Part shown: positions 45,435 to 59,908 of the stretch, piece after piece
Position numbering within the stretch: the first letter of the stretch is position 1
Layout of the letters: each line of letters starts with the position of its first letter
NCBI GenBank assembly: GCA_949152475.1
Contig: OX424560.1
Coordinates: forward strand, 2,108,001 to 2,172,000
Source: Terebella lapidaria
Lineage: Eukaryota > Annelida > Polychaeta > Terebellida > Terebellidae
Direction: 5' to 3'
DNA: 64,000 nt
Made by a program: the position numbers and the translations under genes
Notes under the pieces: generated by a model
Database searches by the model: none
Seen by the model: only the letters and a program-made list of their open reading frames with translations
What the model was told of the DNA's origin: nothing

Positions 45435-45607
45435 TTAATTGTAATTTGTTAATTGTTAATAATAATTGTAACTTTTTATATAGCGCTTTTCCATGTAACC
45501 ATTGTCAAAGCGCTTTACAATTATTACCTCGAAAATATGGCCTGGAACCACATTCCGACCACCGTCCATTAGACAATCACATATAAGTGGTTAGACAATC
45601 ATCTATA
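45435..45607 (+). repeat. Dispersed repeat with AGCGCTTT hairpin
   Basis: An insertion relative to D1, where 'GTACTTTTAACTTGCC' is continuous near 24589. It contains ATATAGCGCTTTTCC, then about 17 bases later CAAAGCGCTTTACA, which can pair. This style of sequence is widespread in animal genomes as the tail of SINE-like repeats. It ends with a small direct repeat of 'TAGACAATCA(C/T)'. No coding content. Confidence 0.6.
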
Positions 45608-45900
45608 ACTTGCCATTATCGCATTTAAAAGTGCTTAAAATGAAAGATAACGAATCGAATGAATGAATGAACATGAACTTCATTTTACATGCTTAAATGT
45701 ACACATTCAAGTTGACACTTTAGCGACAGGGAAATAGTCTGTTGGTTTAGCAGGCTGGCATCATACAAAATGTACACAGGTCCCCGGGGGGAGGGTATAT
45801 TATGTGAAAGGACTGCAGAATATGACTGGTGGATGTTTTTTATCATCTATAACCATGATCTATAATGGCCATCAATTGTGGTAGCTCCTATAGGTGTAAA
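45608..45900 (+). repeat. Block D3, continued
   Basis: Matches 24590-24890 of D1 ('CTTGCCATTATCG', 'AAAAGTGCTTAAAA', 'GACAGGGAAATAGTCTG', 'CCATGATCTATAAT'). Non-coding. Confidence 0.75.
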
Positions 45901-47075
45901 TGTAAGTATCAATCTATTACCACCAATACAACCAGATTTTGATGATTCCAATAACAAACGTAAAATACAACATTTTGCAATAGAAACAAAGCCCGACCAA
46001 ATAGTTTATCGAACGACACACTGGCGTCATCAGGGGCAGACAGTGTGATAGATGTAGTTGTTTCTACTGTACACCTGATGGAATTAGCATACAACTGCCC
46101 AACAACCTATGAAAACAATTTAAAAATCCGAAACTAACCCCATGGAATAGATACATGACAAGTACAAAAGTACCCAATCACAAGCCAGAAGGCTACTGAG
46201 TTGATGGTATCCTCGGGGACAGATTTAACGTCCGCCAGCAGTGACACCGACTCAGTGGTATGAATGTAAGTATCAATCTATTACCACCAATACAACCAGA
46301 TTTTGATGATTCCAATAACAGACGTAAAATACAACATTTTGCAATAGAAACAAAGCCCGACCAAATAGTTTATCGAACGACACACTGGCGTCATTAGGGG
46401 CAGACAGTGTGATAGATGTAGTTGTTTCTACTGTACACCTGATGGAATTAGCATACAACTGCCCAACAACCTATGAAAACAATTTAAAAATCCGAAACTA
46501 ACCCCATGGAATAGATACATGACAAGTACAAAAGTACCCAATCACAAACCAGAAGGCTATCTGAGTTGATGGTATCCTCGGGGACAGATTTAACGTCCGC
46601 CAGCAGTGACACCGACTCAGTGGTATGAATGTAAGTATCAATCTATTACCACCAATACAACCAGATTTTGATGATTCCAATAACAAACGTAAAATACAAC
46701 ATTTTACAATAGAAACAAAGCCCGACCAAATAGTTTATCGAACGACACACTGGCGTCATCAGGGGCAGACAGTGTGATAGATGTAGTTGTTTCTACTGTA
46801 CACCTGATGGAATTAGCATACAACTGCCCAACAACCTATGAAAACAATTTAAAAATCCGAAACTAACCTTATGGAATAGATACATGACAAGTAAAAAAGT
46901 ACCCAATCAGAAGGCTACTGAGTTGATGGTATCCTCGGGGACAGATTTAACGTCCGCCAGCAGTGACACCGACTCAGTGGTATGAATGTAAGTATCAATC
47001 TATTACCACCAATACAACCAGATTTTGATGATTCCAATAACAAACGTAAAATACAACATTTGGCAATAGAAACAC
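45901..47075 (+). repeat. Tandem array of the 364-bp repeat (3.25 units)
   Basis: TGTAAGTATCAATCTATTAC begins at 45901, 46265, 46630 and 46987, spacings 364, 365 and 357. Units differ by only a few bases. The 357-bp unit has a small deletion near 46906, in the 'CCCAATCACAAGCCAGAAGG' segment. The fourth unit stops after about 90 bp. Each unit contains a copy of 'CTGATGACGCCAG' in reverse and a 'GAGGATACCATCAACTCAGT' segment in reverse. Single, partial or split units occur near 900, 6793, 8126, 25630 and 33738. D1 lacks this array, so it inserted after the D duplication. Confidence 0.9.
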
Positions 47076-47230
47076 ATGTAACTCATCTATCAGCAGAAAC
47101 ATCTATCTGTAATCATCTGGACAATGTTGCTCGAAATGTCGATTGCTTTCTCCATAGCAACGGAGCGCCACTCCACGAATGTTGGTGCAAACACGCCATC
47201 TAAGAAATGGGATTTTGAGAAAGCAAATCG
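47076..47230 (+). repeat. Block D3, end
   Basis: Matches 24905-25025 of D1 ('ATCTATCTGTAATCAT', 'ACGGAGCGCCACTC', 'CAAACACGCCATCTA'). Detectable D-type paralogy ends here. Confidence 0.7.
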
Positions 47231-50200
47231 GTGGACATTTTCAGTTCGTCCACAGTTTAACATGAAGATAATTCATGTATGAATATTTATTTATTAGTTT
47301 TACTCCGAATGAGTTCTAAACACTCGAATATAATGATTCATATGCCAGTGGGGGTTTGAGTACACAATGAACTGGATTTGGCCATGGTGCATGATCAAAA
47401 CGCAAAAAAATGTATGCTGCAAGAGACCTGTTCTAGTGATAACCAAAGCTGACCCAATTCCATCATCGTATACATGAGCTAACTTGAGGATGGTTCAACA
47501 ACAGATGATGCGAGGCCGAAGTAGTAGATCTACTCACAGGTTCAGACCATAGAAATCAGACCAGAAATATATATACTGATTTTTTATGTGTGCGAAACCT
47601 ATCACAAGGGTTTAGGCTTCTTCTCAAATCAATTTATGGATTAGAGTATTTGTTGTGAATACAAGACACTAATGGACAAAAATGTCGTTTCATATTTCAA
47701 GCCAAATGGGGATTTTCGGAACTAATTTTGCCGTAAATGGCAGTCCAGAAAACGTCTCGGACTTTGTGACATTATCTCCAGTGATTGCGGAGTGGGTCTG
47801 CTTCGAATTAATGTAGGCCTAAAGAACAACATACGTAACACACAAACGTGTGTCTTACCAATATTTATATGTTTCTCCGTAAAGTTCAATTCATTCATTA
47901 GTCAGAGTGAGAGAGAGAAAGAGAGAGAAAGAGAGAGTGTATCCCTAGTTGGGTGCAGTTGTGTGCATTGAAAGACTGGGACTTTGCCTCCAGTAAACTG
48001 TTAAAGTGCAAATAAATCTGTAACATATCACATGTCACGTTAACATTGAACCTTCTCTCGATATCGCTCATTTATGAATATGTGTAGACTTGTAATTTTG
48101 ATACAAATCTTCATTACAACCTACCTAAAGTACATTGAAAATTACCTAATCATACAGTCGTGTAGTAAGCGCAACGACACTCAATACAGAGAGAGACACA
48201 CACAAAAGTAGAAACCAACCAGCTCAGTGCCAGACTAGTCATTCATAATGTCATTACTGCATGAATTATCAATATACTTGAGATATAAACTGATACCCTG
48301 ATAAAGATGTCATGCTGAAATCTGTAAATCAGCATAATCAGTTCCATGCCAGTACACGTATGTAAAAAAGTATTTAATCATTAGCTCTACTCCGAATGAG
48401 TTCTAAACACTTAAAATCATATCATTTTTTAAATAGTTATCGATCATTTGAACAGTCAGTTTGAACAACTATTATACTTCCTTCCTTTTTACAGACACGT
48501 GTAGGCCCTTGGTGAATGAACTGCAAGACATATAAATCGAGCTGGCACATGTGTAAAAGAACAGGACGAAATCATCTGTTGTCCAGTAACTGTTATACTG
48601 AGCGAGAAAAACTAACCCAATTTCGCGAATGTTATAGATGATGTCCATGATAACAAGAAGATTGGGCCCACGTGAGATACAGAGGGCACAAGTTCAACCG
48701 TGTTGATTAGATGAAGTGTTCAGTCGAATCGAGAACATGAGATAATAGATATGGCAATATAAAGTATTTCATGGTCGTAACACGTGTACTGGTGCCGTGA
48801 CAACCACTCTGCATTTATTATATACTTTATAACCGTTGCTAGGGGGCTTTGATTTGACCTAGATTGTACAATAATTTCGACGTTAATCATGTATTTTTTT
48901 AATAACTTTTGTTGTCCACATATCATGGCATCTTGGCCCCTGCAACCCAATCATGGTTGCTATGTGATATCTCAAGAATGGTTCCCAATGGCATAAAAAA
49001 ATGTAACCATACACTGATGATGGCTGATGTCAATATATAATATAATAAGAGATAGAAAGAAAATGTTGAACAATGGATATTTGCAGAGTGAAACCTCTCT
49101 AGTCAGACATGTTTGCAGGTTGAGCAGTTTGGAATTCAAAAGTTCTATGTGCATAATCAACTATTTATGCATTTGTGACGTCATTTATACTCATAATGGC
49201 ACTTAATTAGCTTTAAGATTCGACAGGTAGTCTTTCACTGAAAGTTTCTATATCTAGACCTAACTCGCATGTTGATAACTGACTAATTGATATGTTGTAA
49301 AAATTATAACAACCTGAAAAAAAACATTATATCGTTTGCATGTTATGTACAAGGACAAGTCGGGTAACATGAATTGCAGGGACCCTCCAATTGTTTCTAT
49401 GTACATGAGTCTCCATGACATCATGACATCAATTATTCCAACATCTAGATCTATCGTGAGATATTGACAAATCACTCAAACGGACCACGTTGCTCATGTC
49501 ATCACTGTTATGAACTTCATACAATAATCATGAAGTTGGTTTATTTTAAGAATCGTTCATCCTGCATGAGAAAAAATCACCTGTACTTTTTCAGGACACA
49601 AAGGTCATTAAACTCTGCTCCACTGTCTATTTTAAGAGTGCCACACCGTAGATTTCCGCCACGACCCATTGATCAGACAAGCATGCATAAATACCGTCCC
49701 CTCAGAGTGTTTTACATTAATATTAGATGATTGTCTATGTCAATGAATACACAAGATTATTGCACTAAATATCGCCTATATAGACTCAACAGTCACAACA
49801 GGATGCACAAATAAGAAATAATTGGACAGTACTGTTTTGGAAATGCTTGCATCATTTGATAAATTGACCAAAAAAACATGTATTCTGTCTTGGTATTTGA
49901 TTTCAAGGTATTATAAGAAATATATTGGATATGTTATGAGTGAAGGACGAGATTGTGTATATATGGATGTTAATGCAGAACAGGTTTAAAATAATGTCTA
50001 TGTGTATTGGTCGGACTGAAACGAACAACAATTCATTGAAAACGTTATGATGTTTGTAGTGATGTAAGGTGCGAAGATATTGACTTTAATTACAGGTGTT
50101 CACAACCTTCGGATTACAAGCTATGCTTTTGTGAATTATAACTTGTTATTACAATACAATACAATGTGTTTAGCTTTCCACTGAATGGACACATGTATCG

Positions 50201-53116
50201 AACCTAATGTTCGGATTAGGTGAATGAACTGATAGTCCATCAAAGCTGTGGTCCTCGTAGGGAAAGTCTCCCAGCGGAAAGTCCTCCTACGCGAAGAATC
50301 TATATATTTATGATTGGCAATGTCATAGACCAAGAGAAATTGTAACATGAAGGAAGAAATGCCAAACAACACTCTATCCAAGCTGTTGATAGGATCACAT
50401 CGGTCCAGGAAACAATATGGTAGATATCGGGGAGAATTATTCAGTGTAACAAGAAACAACAAAATGAAGCTAAGTTTTGCAGATATTTAACAGAATTCGT
50501 GTGACAATATCCGTTAACTTCGTCGAAGGACAATGCTGCTGGCTGATCTATTTTATTAATATGGTTGCTTTTCAATAATCAACAAGATCACACCTCCTAA
50601 AGTACACAATTTGATTGAACCAGAAAGCTACACGCGATTTTTCGTAGTGAAGGTCAAGGGTTCATGATAGTGTCAGATCTATACATACCACTTTCAGGAA
50701 CATATCACGGGAAGACATCAAACAATGTTGCTTTCTGCTGATAATAAATGTACGGACCGTGTTGTAGTTTAGAAGTGATTGCGGGTTAGAAGTGACTGTG
50801 GGTATTAAGTCAGTGAACACGGCTCTAGTTACTCTGTAATTGTAATGATGACCAGACGCCGGTCAGAGCCTGGATCCCAGGAGCAAAAAATCTCGTGTCG
50901 ATATGGGATTTCAAGATTTTTTGTCCAATTTTTTTTAGGATTTCTCTCTATTTTCAGTTGTTAAATTCAACTATTAAGAACACGTGAATATCAGTTCTAG
51001 TTATGTGACAACTTCCGTAGAGAGTTGATCCCACCTCTTTTCTCAAAATGTTATCTGTGATCTAAGAGTTGTCTTGTAAAAATATTACTGAGCCGATGAC
51101 AGAAAACAGCAGAACAAACGTTGATAAAGCACAAAATTCAATACATACGTCAGCCTTCACGTTATTATTTACCAAATGTATGTAGTTTCCTTCACTGAAG
51201 ATGATTATTTGGAAAGACTATGCATTGGCGTAGCACTTTTTTTTTTTGCTTCCACTATCAGTCATGAAAATGATGACGATCATTGTTTATCAATTTCAAT
51301 TGCGAACTTCACATTTACACGTGGTTGCCCTCATGAAATTACTTTGATCTATGCTGTAACGATAGAACACCAATGTCGGGCATTGCAAGTTAAGCACAAA
51401 GTGCAATTTCCATGTAAGACCAACAACACCCCGAGATAATGAGTGTAGTGCCATTTCTAATATCCTACCAATGTAAATAAAACAGAGACCGCATTTGCTG
51501 TCCGATATCCAATCTGAAATAAGCAGATTTCGTTTCGTGTTACATGCTTCGGGACAAAAGTAGACAATTCATAAATTTTTGGTGCACAATGCATAGGGTA
51601 GTGTTTGCAATAGTTCTCAGTATCACTGTTGTGAGTCATGGTATGGCAATTCGAAACAAGAATATATATATCATGTCAGGTATGATATTTACCAAGCTCG
51701 TGATTTAGCAGATTCCAATCGACTGCTTTAACAGTACACCACTTAGATTATTGTGGATGCAGGTCAGCTAGATAAGGGAAAGGAATAAATCACATTGGCT
51801 TCAATTCAAATATATTACGGGGCTTTGTAAAACCATCATAGCTGGATCAATGAACACAGATGTACAAATTTTCAAGGACGAGTCAAGTAGTGATTTGTTG
51901 AATTCAATGGTAGGTACTTTTCAATGACGCGCTGATGAATTACAAGGACAATGTAATATAGTGTAAGTACACAATTCTTCCTTCACGATAATAACTACTA
52001 GTCTAGTACTTTTCAATTTGATCACTGTGTGGAATGTTCACATCAATCATTGGAGCAATACGCCTACATTTTATAATCGACAAATCACTGTGATGAATCA
52101 TGTTTCTGATATCATCACTGCTATGAGCTGAATTTAATGAATATGGAAGGAGTGCATTTTGATAAGGTTTTGTCCTGCACGGAAATGAGTTAAATGTTTT
52201 AAGACACAAGGGTCTATCACGCACCACACTGTCTTTTTTAAGAGTGATTTTCTTTCAGGGCATAATGACAATTCCATCCAAATCACATTGGCAAGCCAAG
52301 CACGCATAACACCGACCCTGCAAAGTGTATTTCATTACTATCAGATGACTTAGTTCTTCTACGTCAATAACAATACAGGAACATTGAACTCAATATTTGC
52401 ACCTGAGAATCAACAGTCACGATAGAAAGACAATATCATGCTGAAGCTTTTATTCATTTCACAAAATAACTAATCGATGAAATTTGTTTTTGATGTGCAT
52501 GTATAGCACATCACAGCATGTCACTGACACTATATTACTAAATACACAAAATATATATATTGCATGATTTCGTAATTGTTGATTGAAACTCTGCGTTGTA
52601 TGTGTATTAATCATTCCACAACCGCTCATATATAAGTTTTTTCATGACAAATTGTGTAAATTAATGTATACTATATTACCTTTTTAGATTGTGGGACAAG
52701 AAATGTCCACTTTTTTTTTTTAGCATATATGATTTCTACTCTTTGTTGCCATAAAGTGGGGGCCCATGACTATTACTTGTCTACTGCACTCAACCACATC
52801 GATATACATGTATGGAACTAAATGCTAGACAGGGGGAACATGTGAAATGCCACTTCTCGTTCCTATTCTCTCTATTTGCACCTATATGAAGCTTGAGGTC
52901 ATAGTTGTTGCTGATAGTTCACATTCGGAGAAAAAATCAGCTGATTTCGTGACTATTCCAGAAGATGACTGCCATATTCAATCAATGTAGTCGTTCGCCA
53001 AGTGCAACCAGATAATTCATTTCTCTCACCCATGGTACCTTCATCACGTAATCAGAATACTACACACAATTCTTCTCAATAAAGGTCCAAGATCCAGGAT
53101 AGTGTCACATGTTTTC
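47231..53116. repeat. Unassigned non-coding end of the 53-kb unit
   Basis: No gene recognised. An internal duplicate, 'ACTCCGAATGAGTTCTAAAC', occurs at 47303 and 48389. A GA-rich microsatellite lies at 47905-47938. About 49465-49690 and 52090-52260 are relatives of 8345-8560. About 50640-50930 and 53030-53110 are relatives of 10440-10740, and 51440-51550 of 12950-13060. Landmark order is kept across the 53116/53117 junction, so the end of one unit leads naturally into the start of the next. Confidence 0.6.
47905..47938 (+). repeat. GA microsatellite
   Basis: Imperfect GAGA run with AAA interruptions, followed by ordinary sequence. Confidence 0.8.
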
Positions 53117-56100
53117 ATGTTTTGCTCTGATCTCCTTTTCAGGGATCATCATTTATAAGTATTCGAACTTGGTATATCAAATATCTTGATATATCACACT
53201 TAATATTTCAAGTGTGATATTTCATCCATATGATGTCCCTATAGACCTATAACAAAAGTAAAAAAAGGCATTAGTGTACATTTTGGATTGAATGTGCTTT
53301 GAAAGTGTGTAATATAATCATATTGTACATTGTGATTATATGATATAGTGACCTCATGGCAAAAACTTTCACTATCAGACCACAAAATATTGATGCTCTG
53401 ATAAACATGCTGATGAGCGTTGCCGAGAAGGAAATCCTTCGGGCCAAGGGGCTTATGATTTTTCAAGGTTTATGATTGTTTAGATAGAAGTTTTGATTTT
53501 GGTTCTTTTCAAACATTGAGTTTAGGTAATGTATTCGGTTTTGATTGTCTCGACCTTTTCCATAAATGGTAGTTCCCGAGTGTTGAATCACATTCGTTAG
53601 CGTGCACATACATGTATATATTAGTTTTACTTCTGTATGTGTGATGTTTTATTACCGGTGGCGTGGGTTCCTTCCACCTGCTCTGTCGTCACATTATCTG
53701 TCACCGGACACATATGTTGCTGCATTCCTTGGAAGGTACTCGGCAGATGACAGCAGCCAGTGTAATAAACGTCCATATATCGTAGCATTTATTGCCCATA
53801 GCAGCTGTTACTTGATATTAGAGTGATGTTATTCGTGGATGCCGCAATATATTTCGTCAGTGCAATGCCTAATGCAACCAATTTATTTCAGTGGTGATGC
53901 ACAAATAGATAAATGGATTGTTATAGATTTTGTGTGGAATGTGAGCTATATAACCTCTTAATAAATACACATCAATAACATATGAACACTGATTGAAGGT
54001 ACAAAAATGTGGTAATGTCAGTATCAATCTATTACCACCAATACAGTCAGATTTTGATGGTGACAATAATGCGACCTGAAGTGGATCAGATTAGTTACAT
54101 ACTTGTACACTGTAACTATAATGTGTAAAGACTGGATGGATGAAAGTACATGCAATATTAATGCCTGTGTTTCCAATATCCATGTTGTTTAATAAATTCG
54201 CATGGTGTCATGGATTGGTGCTCGCTCATAGACAATCAAACCCACAGAGTGGCTACGTCAAAATTTATGTCAACACAATGTCTATTTTAAATTAGAGGTA
54301 ATAATGTCCTAAAACCTCAGAATCTCATCTCTACACAATAGAGGTGGTGGTGGGGGGGGGGGGGGGGTGGAGGTCATGATCGTTCTAAGAAAAAAAATAG
54401 TCAATGTTGTTCAGGTTGGACCTTGAGCTCGGATAACGAGGTCGTCTTTGTTTGCCTGGAACGCAATTAGCAGACGTAAAGTGTTAAATTACATTCACAA
54501 GTGAATATGGATAATATATTAACTTCTGTATATGTGATTTGTCAATATATGAGGTGTGGTTTTTTCCCACCTTCTCTGTCGACACATCATCTGCCGTTAT
54601 AAAAAGATGCTGGATGTAGAAATTTTGCGAGCAAATGCCAGCATGCAACTTTATAACATGTTACAATCAAGATCTACTTCTTTAAATGTTTTGAGAATTG
54701 TTATACTATAAATTAATAGATATTGCATAACCAGCATTGCATGTCCTTGAGACACCATATTACAATGAAAATTATATATATTATATGTGTAGACATTTAT
54801 ATCTATTAACTGTATATATATTATTATTATATACAATTGACTTCATATTTCAAAGATATTGATGAGTAAACAAACATGCACATTCACATGATATGCAGAT
54901 GGAAAAAAAACACCTCAAAGTCTCTAATTCAGGTGTACTGAAAACTCCATATATCACAGATGATTCTTTTGATCCTGTGTGTATTTCCTTATAGCAGGAG
55001 ACATCAAGGAAGTTTTTTTTCCTGGAACCAGCCAATGTGAAGAGTGAGCATTCGTGATCACATGCAGTGAATTTCTCACCTGCCAGACATCATTCCCTGT
55101 CTCCTATTTTATGATGAGCACTCACCGCAAACAGTGGGATTTCGACGACTTTGTCAGTGCTATCAATATGATTCACCATACTGCTCTTCTTCACCTAGAT
55201 CAAGTTGTCATCTTTATCTCAAAGAAAAACAACTTTTATGTCGAAATGGCTACGTGACAGAAACATCACCAATTCAAACTTGTAGCTGTAATGAAAGCAT
55301 GACATACAGTACGACTTTAATACTGAAATTACTTGATAGTCCAGTTTTGTTCAACTGGTCTTGTGGTTGTATACTGAATAAAGGGATGATCGATAGGTTC
55401 GATGATAAAGCAGGAAAAGTGGTCACCAAGGACTGTGTGAGTATGATATATACAAATAATAGAGAAAACGAGATGCATATGACAAGATGAAACACAATGA
55501 AAATATTGCAAGATGAAAATCTTTTTTCTTGGGAAGTGAAATTTATAAGGAAAGGCAATGTTGTTGTTGCACGTGCATTCATCCAACCCCTTGTATACCC
55601 TCTGTTAACGTTTGGATACAATACTACAATACTAATCCTGAATGGACTGAAACAATGTCGTGCATGTGAGAATGAAATTAGGTCACCACATCGACTGATT
55701 CCCAGCTGGAAATATCACACCTACCATCTTATCATGGTCTCTGTTGTCATGCTTATACAGTAAATGACAATTCTGAGATTATATTCGCCAAATAGATTCG
55801 AATAAGACCATTACCTAATTGTTGTTATTTCAATACGTACGAAATAACATGCTACAAAATTGATTGGTAATTTCACGTTTTGGTTCTTGACAGTGGAGGC
55901 AACATATTGTTTTAACAATTCAGGAACAAATGATTGTTATTACTGACAATAACACATGTTATTGGAAACTACACTAAATCGAGAGAAACACAGCGAGAAA
56001 TAACATTCATGAATTCTATAACATTCATGAATATTAGATCTTTTGGCTGTGTTTGATCAACTATCTCATTCACAATTGATAAGATCTCTTGGTGATCACC

Positions 56101-57395
56101 GGGAATCTTTGCAAATACGGCAATGTTATTTTATTATTCGGGTTCAATGATTTTCATCCGTTTCAGATCCTATAAATACTCTGATAATCGCCGCCAGCTA
56201 TACAAATTCTATGCTATTTTTATCAATCATATTGGGTGGGTGACTATGGTTGAATGAGGACATATGTACCCAGGGACACATTTTTTCTGTTAACGAAAAG
56301 AGCAAATTGCATATGTCAAGTTAACTTGGAACAATAGTTTTACAAAAAGATCGGAGAAAATAACAAATGTTTATGTAATAGTGCTACATTGGGAGCTGCC
56401 GGGATATTAGAGACTCAGTCAGTGGATGTGAAGCATACATGCTCTTTCGAGGCGAGGCATGTTTAACCATCACATAAACATAAAGTCAATTATCGTCACA
56501 ATATGACGTTAAGTGTTTCAACAGTAATTCAGAAATAATTGCAAAAACATGCCGAAAACTGGGAGTGGAATGAAAATATATTGCGCTTATTTTTTATGTG
56601 TACATTGATATGTATTTCATGCACTACTGGATGTATCCATGAATCTCCATGAGCAGGAACATATAAGTATTCGGAAACATGCTTCCACATAATTGGACCT
56701 ACTCCATTATTTTTCATCTGACATGGGTGCAAATCATAATCAATTTTTGGTGAGGCACTACCATCATATACTGGGGAATATAAATTAACATTGTTCCTGA
56801 TAACAGAGTAATAAATCATTTCCACTTGAATCACTTCTGAAGATATACAATGATATTCTGCAAGCATTATAATTATACTTCAGTATACATATATAATGTA
56901 TACTGTATTTTGTTGTGTTGTCTTCGGTGTCCCAGTGATGCATGTTTCAATGCATCAGTAGCCACTAGACAGCCATTGTCGTTCGACCAAATGTCATTAA
57001 TGAAAAGAGCAAAGTGATATTATCTACAAAATGCACAATATCTAGCCAAATGGAGGTTCATGATGTTCCATACAATTGTATCGATTTTTCCTAGAACAGT
57101 ACTTCGACATTGAATAAGAGACTCGGTTTTGTTCGTTCGGAATACGTTGTACTTGGGTGTCCCCAGTTTAAAGTGAAATAATCGGTTTTTGGTTTTCCGG
57201 TTGCAAGTTGTCCTAAGAGCAGCTGTACATTGCAAAAGTTCCAATGCGCACAAGAATTTGCCTAATTTGACATTGAAAATCGTATTTTGAAAATAGTTTC
57301 GCACAGAACAGTTCCCACGCAGTGATGCTAGATTAACAAAAATAGCTGAACATATAGAAAAATCCACAGCCCTATCATTTGCAACTCGTATATGT

Positions 57396-58946
57396 GTGGT
57401 ATATTATATGGAAGGAATATTCAGTTCCACTGTAACTCATCTGATAGTTGAAATGTATCATGCTTTTTGCCGGGCACTTGAAAATGGCAAAGAAATAAGG
57501 GTTATTTTTCTTGACATATCGAAAGCTTTTGATCGAGTTTGGCATAAAGGACTTTTGTTCAAACTCCAAAAACATGGAATAGATGGTAAATTGTTGGACT
57601 GGTTATCCGACTATCTTTCAAATCGCAGACAGAGAGTGATTATAAATGGCCAGTCATCCGCATGGTCTGAAATCAAGGCGGGAGTCCCACAGGGGTCTGT
57701 TTTAGGGCCCTTGTTGTTTCTCGTGTTCATAAACGACATTACTTTCGTCATTGAACATTGCAGTGTACGCTTATTTCCTGACGACACGTCGTTGTTTTTA
57801 GAGGTGGATAATCGAGAAGATGCTGCCTTAAAAATAAACCATGATTTGAATTCCATTTCAGAATGGTCAAAGCAATGGCTGGTTACTTTCAGTGAACCGA
57901 AGACAGAATCTCTAATTATTTCGAATAAGCATGGGACGGATCTTCACCCTCGTATCTATTTGAATGGAATTCCAATTAAGGAAGTAAACTCTCATAAACA
58001 TGTGGGTGTTACGTTCTCATGTGATCTATCCTGGTCCAATCACATTTCTGATATATATACCAAGTGCACTAAAACTATTAATTTAATGAAAGCTTTTAAA
58101 TTCAAGCTAGACAGACGCTCTCTCGAGTACTTTTATACATCGTGAATTCGCCCTTCAATGGAATATGCAGATATTGTGTGGGCCGGTGCCGCTGGTAGAG
58201 ACCTGGAAAAATTGGACAAGATACAGAAAGAGGCTGCGCGTATTGTGACAGGTGCGACTGCTCGCTGTGACTCCATAGCACTCTTGAGTGATGTAAATTG
58301 GTTGACACTGTCTAAGCGTAGGAAACGTCACAGATTGGTGTTGTTTCACAAGATCGTGAATGGATTATCCCCTCCTTATCTATTCAGTCATCTACCAGAT
58401 ACTGTCCAGGCACGCACTGCGTATGCCCTGCGGTCAGCTTCAAATATATCTAATGTACGTGCCCGTTTAAGGTGTTTCCGTAGTTCATTTTTCCCGTCGA
58501 CCATTAACGATTGGAACTCATTGCCCTTGCGAATCCGAAACATCACTACTGTAAATTCATTCAAGCGTGCTCTTTCTCGCGATGATTCAATCTCGAATCC
58601 TTTATATTATCGTGGCTCACGAAATCACAATATTCACTTGACGCGTTTGAGGCTGGGATGCAGCGGACTAGGTCAGCATCTTCACCAAAATTTGCATGTC
58701 ATCGAAACATCGGCATGTCAGTGTGGTTACTATAATGAAGATCCTGATCATTTTTTCTTTCATTGCCCTTTGTTTCAATGCGAAAGAAAAACGTTATTTT
58801 AAAATTTAGGTGGCCTTTTTATTAATTCAAGTATCCTAATGCGTGGTACACCTGAACTTTCTCTTGCACAAAATTGTGAAGTCATTGATGCAACTCTCAA
58901 ATATATCTCATCAACCAGACGCTTTGAAAGAAAAGTACAAAACTGA
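57396..58946 (+). pseudogene. LINE reverse transcriptase remnant, second copy
   Basis: Identical to 4280-5830, including both in-frame stops (58143-58145 and 58800-58802) and the altered FPDD motif. Identical disabling changes in both copies show that they are duplicates of one dead insertion, not two separate retrotransposition events. The AATAAA and A9 tail follow at 59056 and 59070. Confidence 0.9.
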
Positions 58947-59696
58947 GTTTGAATACTGTGATGCTTGCATTTTTAAATGGTGGTATGTGTTCATATCAGT
59001 ACATATGTTTAGTTGAGACCCATTAACATAAGCTTTTGCTTGTTTGGGGATCTTCAATAAAGTTTATATAAAAAAAAATATTCAGTTTGATTCTTTTGTG
59101 TTGCAAAAATAACGACAATATAGCAAAATTCATGTCTTCGTTTATGTTAGCGCAGATGTAAACAATTTGTTCACATCGTGCATTTTTTACGATATGTTCA
59201 AACTCCACTGCAGCGTCATGCAGACGTATTTTGGGGGTTGTAACGATGCTATATCATCTAATCTTATATAATACTAAGAATCCCGATGTTGTCATTTATT
59301 AAAAGCTGGTCACGTGTCTGTGCATAAAGTGCATATTGGCTAGACCAACCGGTCAAGTTTTTTTATGTTCCTCTCGCCAAAACGCAATTCATATGCTTTT
59401 TTATGCTTGGTTTTTTCTGTTACTAGTGTCACGTATCCAGTGATATAGTGAATTGAGTAAGCTTGTTTCAGAAATCATTCCTCGTTTGTTTATAGTGTAC
59501 CTGAAATATTGACATCAACTTGAAATTTAAAGGCGTGACTGGCACAGTACTTATTTGAATCAACACATACTAGTTTTAGATGTATTGTGTTTATATCATA
59601 AAATCCACGTCATACATAAACATTACTTCAGTATTTGCATGAACCTTTCATATATATTATATAAATATAATAAAACAAATATTAACTTTTGATTTC

Positions 59697-59778
59697 GGTG
59701 AATACGTGAAAATATGTACCTCTCGCAAGCTCGGTCAATATGTCTTCTGCGAGAGGTACATATTTTCACGTATTCACC
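59697..59778. repeat. 30-nt-arm hairpin, second copy
   Basis: Identical to 6581-6662: perfect arms at 59697-59726 and 59749-59778. Confidence 0.85.
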
Positions 59779-59908
59779 TCGCCAAAAGTCAATGTTTATA
59801 TAATATATGCTATCCAATTGATTGATAACGAATTTCGGGAACCGATTATTCCTCTTTAATGCAAGTCAAGTAGGGGTAAGGTGAACTAGGTGACATATGC
59901 TCAATGTT

